DNA from: Legionellaceae bacterium
Lineage (GTDB): Bacteria; Pseudomonadota; Gammaproteobacteria; Legionellales; Legionellaceae
Assembly (NCBI GenBank): GCA_947505025.1
Contig: CANNIJ010000028.1
Location: 1 to 16,141, forward strand
Length of the DNA: 16,141 nt
Direction of reading: 5' to 3'
Below the pieces are notes generated by a model. The model worked only from the letters and a program-made list of their open reading frames with translations, searched no databases and had not been told where the DNA came from. Below are positions 14,628-16,141 of the stretch, piece after piece. Position numbers and translations under genes: made by a program. Positions within the stretch are counted from its first letter, which is position 1. Every line of letters starts with the position of its first letter.

Positions 14628-16020
14628 TTTTGATCCTTGTAATTGACTGAGATAATCTGTGTAAAACTCTGATTTTACCAATCATTTCTAGAGTAATATC
14701 CATTGATGGTGAAACTTTGCTGCCAGTTACAGCAACTCGCAAAGGCTGCGCTAATTGAACCATCTTTAACTCAAATACTCTACAAGAGTCCTGTAAAATT
14801 GCGTTTAAATTTGTGCGATCCCATATTTCTAGACCATTAAAATGCTGTAACAATGCTGAAAATGCTGGCAGCACTTCAGCAGTCAAGAATTGACCAGCAT
14901 CCTGTTCGTTATATACAATCTGATCTTGATAAAAATACATGCTTTTTTCACACATTTCACTCAAAGTCTTACATCTATCGGCTTGTAATTTAACTATATC
15001 GACTAAATCTGGTCCATGAGTTACATCAACACCACATTGTGCAAAATGCCACGCTAGCGGCACCGCAACTTGCTCAGGTAAATCTAGTTTCTGATGCTGC
15101 TGATTTAACCAAAACAATTTATCATAATTAAAACTTGCAGATGCACGACTAACATGTTTGAAATCAAATAATTTAATCATTTCTGACGGAGAAAACAACT
15201 CTTGATCTCCATTAGACCAGCCTAGGCGCACCAAATAATTTAACAAAGCATCAGATAATATACCAATTTGCTTGAATTGCATGATATTAACCGCGCCATG
15301 GCGCTTGGATAAGCGTTTACCGTCATCACCTAAAATCATAGGTAAATGTGCAAATACTGGGATTGGAGCTCTTAATGCATTAAATAAATTAATTTGTCGG
15401 GGTGTATTATTTATATGATCATCGCCGCGAATCACATGCGTGATCCCCATGTCTAAATCATCGATCACTACTACAAAATTATATGTTGGATTACCATCTG
15501 AGCGTACCAAGACTAAATCATCTAGTTCACTTTGCTGTACTTGAATATGACCGTAAACCTGATCTGTAAAAGACACTTCTCCAGTCAAAGGAGTTTTAAA
15601 GCGCACTACAAACTGCTGGCCATTATCCGGCAATGCCTGGTCGCGACACCGGCCATCATAGCGAGGTTTTTCACGCCTGGACAACTGATCAGCCCGTAAT
15701 TCATCCAAACGCTCTTTACTACAAAAACAGCGATACGCGGAATTGGTATCTAACAACTGCTGGGTAACTTCAGCATAACGTGCATAACGATCGGTTTGAT
15801 AAAACGGGCCTTCATCATAATTCAAACCTAAAAAATCCATTCCAGCAAGTATCGCATCAACAGATTCTTGCGTTGATCTCTCACGATCCGTGTCCTCTAT
15901 ACGTAAAATAAAGTCTCCGTCATGACTCCTGGCATACAACCATGCAAACAATGCGGTCCTGGCCGAGCCAATATGCAACGTTCCTGTGGGGCTAGGTGCA
16001 AACCGAGTTCTAACACGCAT
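14605..16020 (-). CDS. gltX: Glutamyl-tRNA synthetase
   Basis: Class I aminoacyl-tRNA synthetase that charges tRNA(Glu). The ATG at 16020 gives 471 residues, like E. coli GltX (471). RFAPSPTGTLHIGSART carries the HIGS signature (16-19), KRLSKRHG is the KMSKS-equivalent (235-242). A zinc site is present: C98, C100, Y121 and C125, at the same positions as in the E. coli enzyme. The anticodon-binding half ends with the usual LRVAVTGSKVSPSMDITLE. The start was chosen by GGAG with a 6-nt spacer (16030-16027). An in-frame ATG at 16032 and a TTG at 16038 would add residues before the conserved MRVRTRFAPS. DUF1840 overlaps its end. Confidence 0.97.
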   Translation of the reverse strand: MRVRTRFAPSPTGTLHIGSARTALFAWLYARSHDGDFILRIEDTDRERSTQESVDAILAGMDFLGLNYDEGPFYQTDRYARYAEVTQQLLDTNSAYRCFCSKERLDELRADQLSRREKPRYDGRCRDQALPDNGQQFVVRFKTPLTGEVSFTDQVYGHIQVQQSELDDLVLVRSDGNPTYNFVVVIDDLDMGITHVIRGDDHINNTPRQINLFNALRAPIPVFAHLPMILGDDGKRLSKRHGAVNIMQFKQIGILSDALLNYLVRLGWSNGDQELFSPSEMIKLFDFKHVSRASASFNYDKLFWLNQQHQKLDLPEQVAVPLAWHFAQCGVDVTHGPDLVDIVKLQADRCKTLSEMCEKSMYFYQDQIVYNEQDAGQFLTAEVLPAFSALLQHFNGLEIWDRTNLNAILQDSCRVFELKMVQLAQPLRVAVTGSKVSPSMDITLEMIGKIRVLHRLSQSITRIKNVGNISL

Positions 16021-16031
16021 GCATTTCTCCA

Positions 16032-16060
16032 TTGTCAACCATTGAATACCCTATTATACT
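16032..16060 (+). promoter_or_regulatory. Strong sigma-70 promoter for the gene at the right edge
   Basis: -35 TTGTCA (16032-16037), 17-nt spacer, -10 TATACT (16055-16060). Each hexamer matches 5 of 6 consensus bases, the best promoter in the window. A start near 16067 leaves a leader of about 30 nt before the ATG at 16099. Confidence 0.65.
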
Positions 16061-16099
16061 GCGCGCAGGAGTGTAGCATAGACAGGAGTTAAAGCTCAA
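16053..16099 (-). promoter_or_regulatory. Candidate gltX promoter elements overlapping the divergent promoter
   Basis: A perfect minus-strand TATAAT lies at 16058-16053 but has no good -35 at 17 nt. A second set, TTGAGC (16099-16094), 18-nt spacer and TACACT (16075-16070), is also possible. Either would give a gltX leader of about 25 to 45 nt. The TATAAT shares bases with the plus-strand TATACT. Confidence 0.4.
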
Positions 16100-16141
16100 T
16101 GGAACCAGTTATAATGGTAACCGATAATACTGGGCAATCAC
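16099..16141 (+). CDS. First 14 codons of an unidentified gene (3' end outside window)
   Basis: ATG at 16099 opens MEPVIMVTDNTGQS and stays open to the window end. AGGAG (16084-16088) lies 10 nt upstream, slightly long but usable, and a good promoter is at 16032-16060. Too little is visible to name the product. Confidence 0.5.
   Translation, partial: MEPVIMVTDNTGQS

Noticed and set aside
1..16141. Reassigned TAA codon as explanation of the cpoB stop
   Set aside because: eno, ftsB, mvk and others end at TAA in the expected places, so TAA is read as stop in this genome.

Overview
The window reads as a gene-dense stretch of chromosome from an AT-rich gammaproteobacterium. Nearly every base lies in a gene, gaps are short, and many neighbours overlap by 4 to 38 nt. 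Enolase next to ftsB, pal-cpoB followed by queE, an Mla-type lipid-transport operon and a 471-residue zinc-type GluRS all point to Gammaproteobacteria. Mevalonate kinase and mevalonate diphosphate decarboxylase suggest a Legionella/Coxiella-like lineage (Legionellales), because most gammaproteobacteria use the MEP route instead. That placement is inference. I see no phage, IS element, CRISPR array, tRNA or rRNA, and no gene-free stretch longer than 150 nt.

Layout. 1-183: 3' end of a small membrane protein (+). 193-2631: kup (K+ uptake, TTG start) and yajQ (both -). 2771-4326: eno and ftsB (+), overlapping by 16 nt. 4289-8059: a tight minus-strand operon read pal, cpoB, queE, mvaD, mvk; its last gene runs 38 nt into the end of ftsB on the opposite strand. 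8208-14336: a plus-strand run of mlaE (STAS-fused permease), mlaF, mlaD, an ABC-transport auxiliary lipoprotein, a DEDDy 3'-5' exonuclease and acetoacetyl-CoA synthetase. 14349-16020: gltX followed by a 23-nt overlapping DUF1840 gene (both -). 16032-16141: overlapping divergent promoters and the first 14 codons of a further plus-strand gene.

How the genes work together. Pal and CpoB belong to the Tol-Pal envelope machine, and the Mla-type ABC system moves lipid between the membranes. MvaD and MVK are two steps of isoprenoid synthesis, and acetoacetyl-CoA synthetase makes the acetoacetyl-CoA that could feed that pathway. The usual MEP genes ispD-ispF, which often follow ftsB in gammaproteobacteria, are absent from that position.

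The most notable anomaly is a single in-frame TAA at 7296-7298 within an otherwise intact cpoB, upstream of queE and the mevalonate genes in the same operon. I found no convincing unknown multi-gene system. The points of interest are the broken cpoB, the pathway swap beside ftsB, the composition of the lipid-transport operon, and the overlapping promoters at the right edge.
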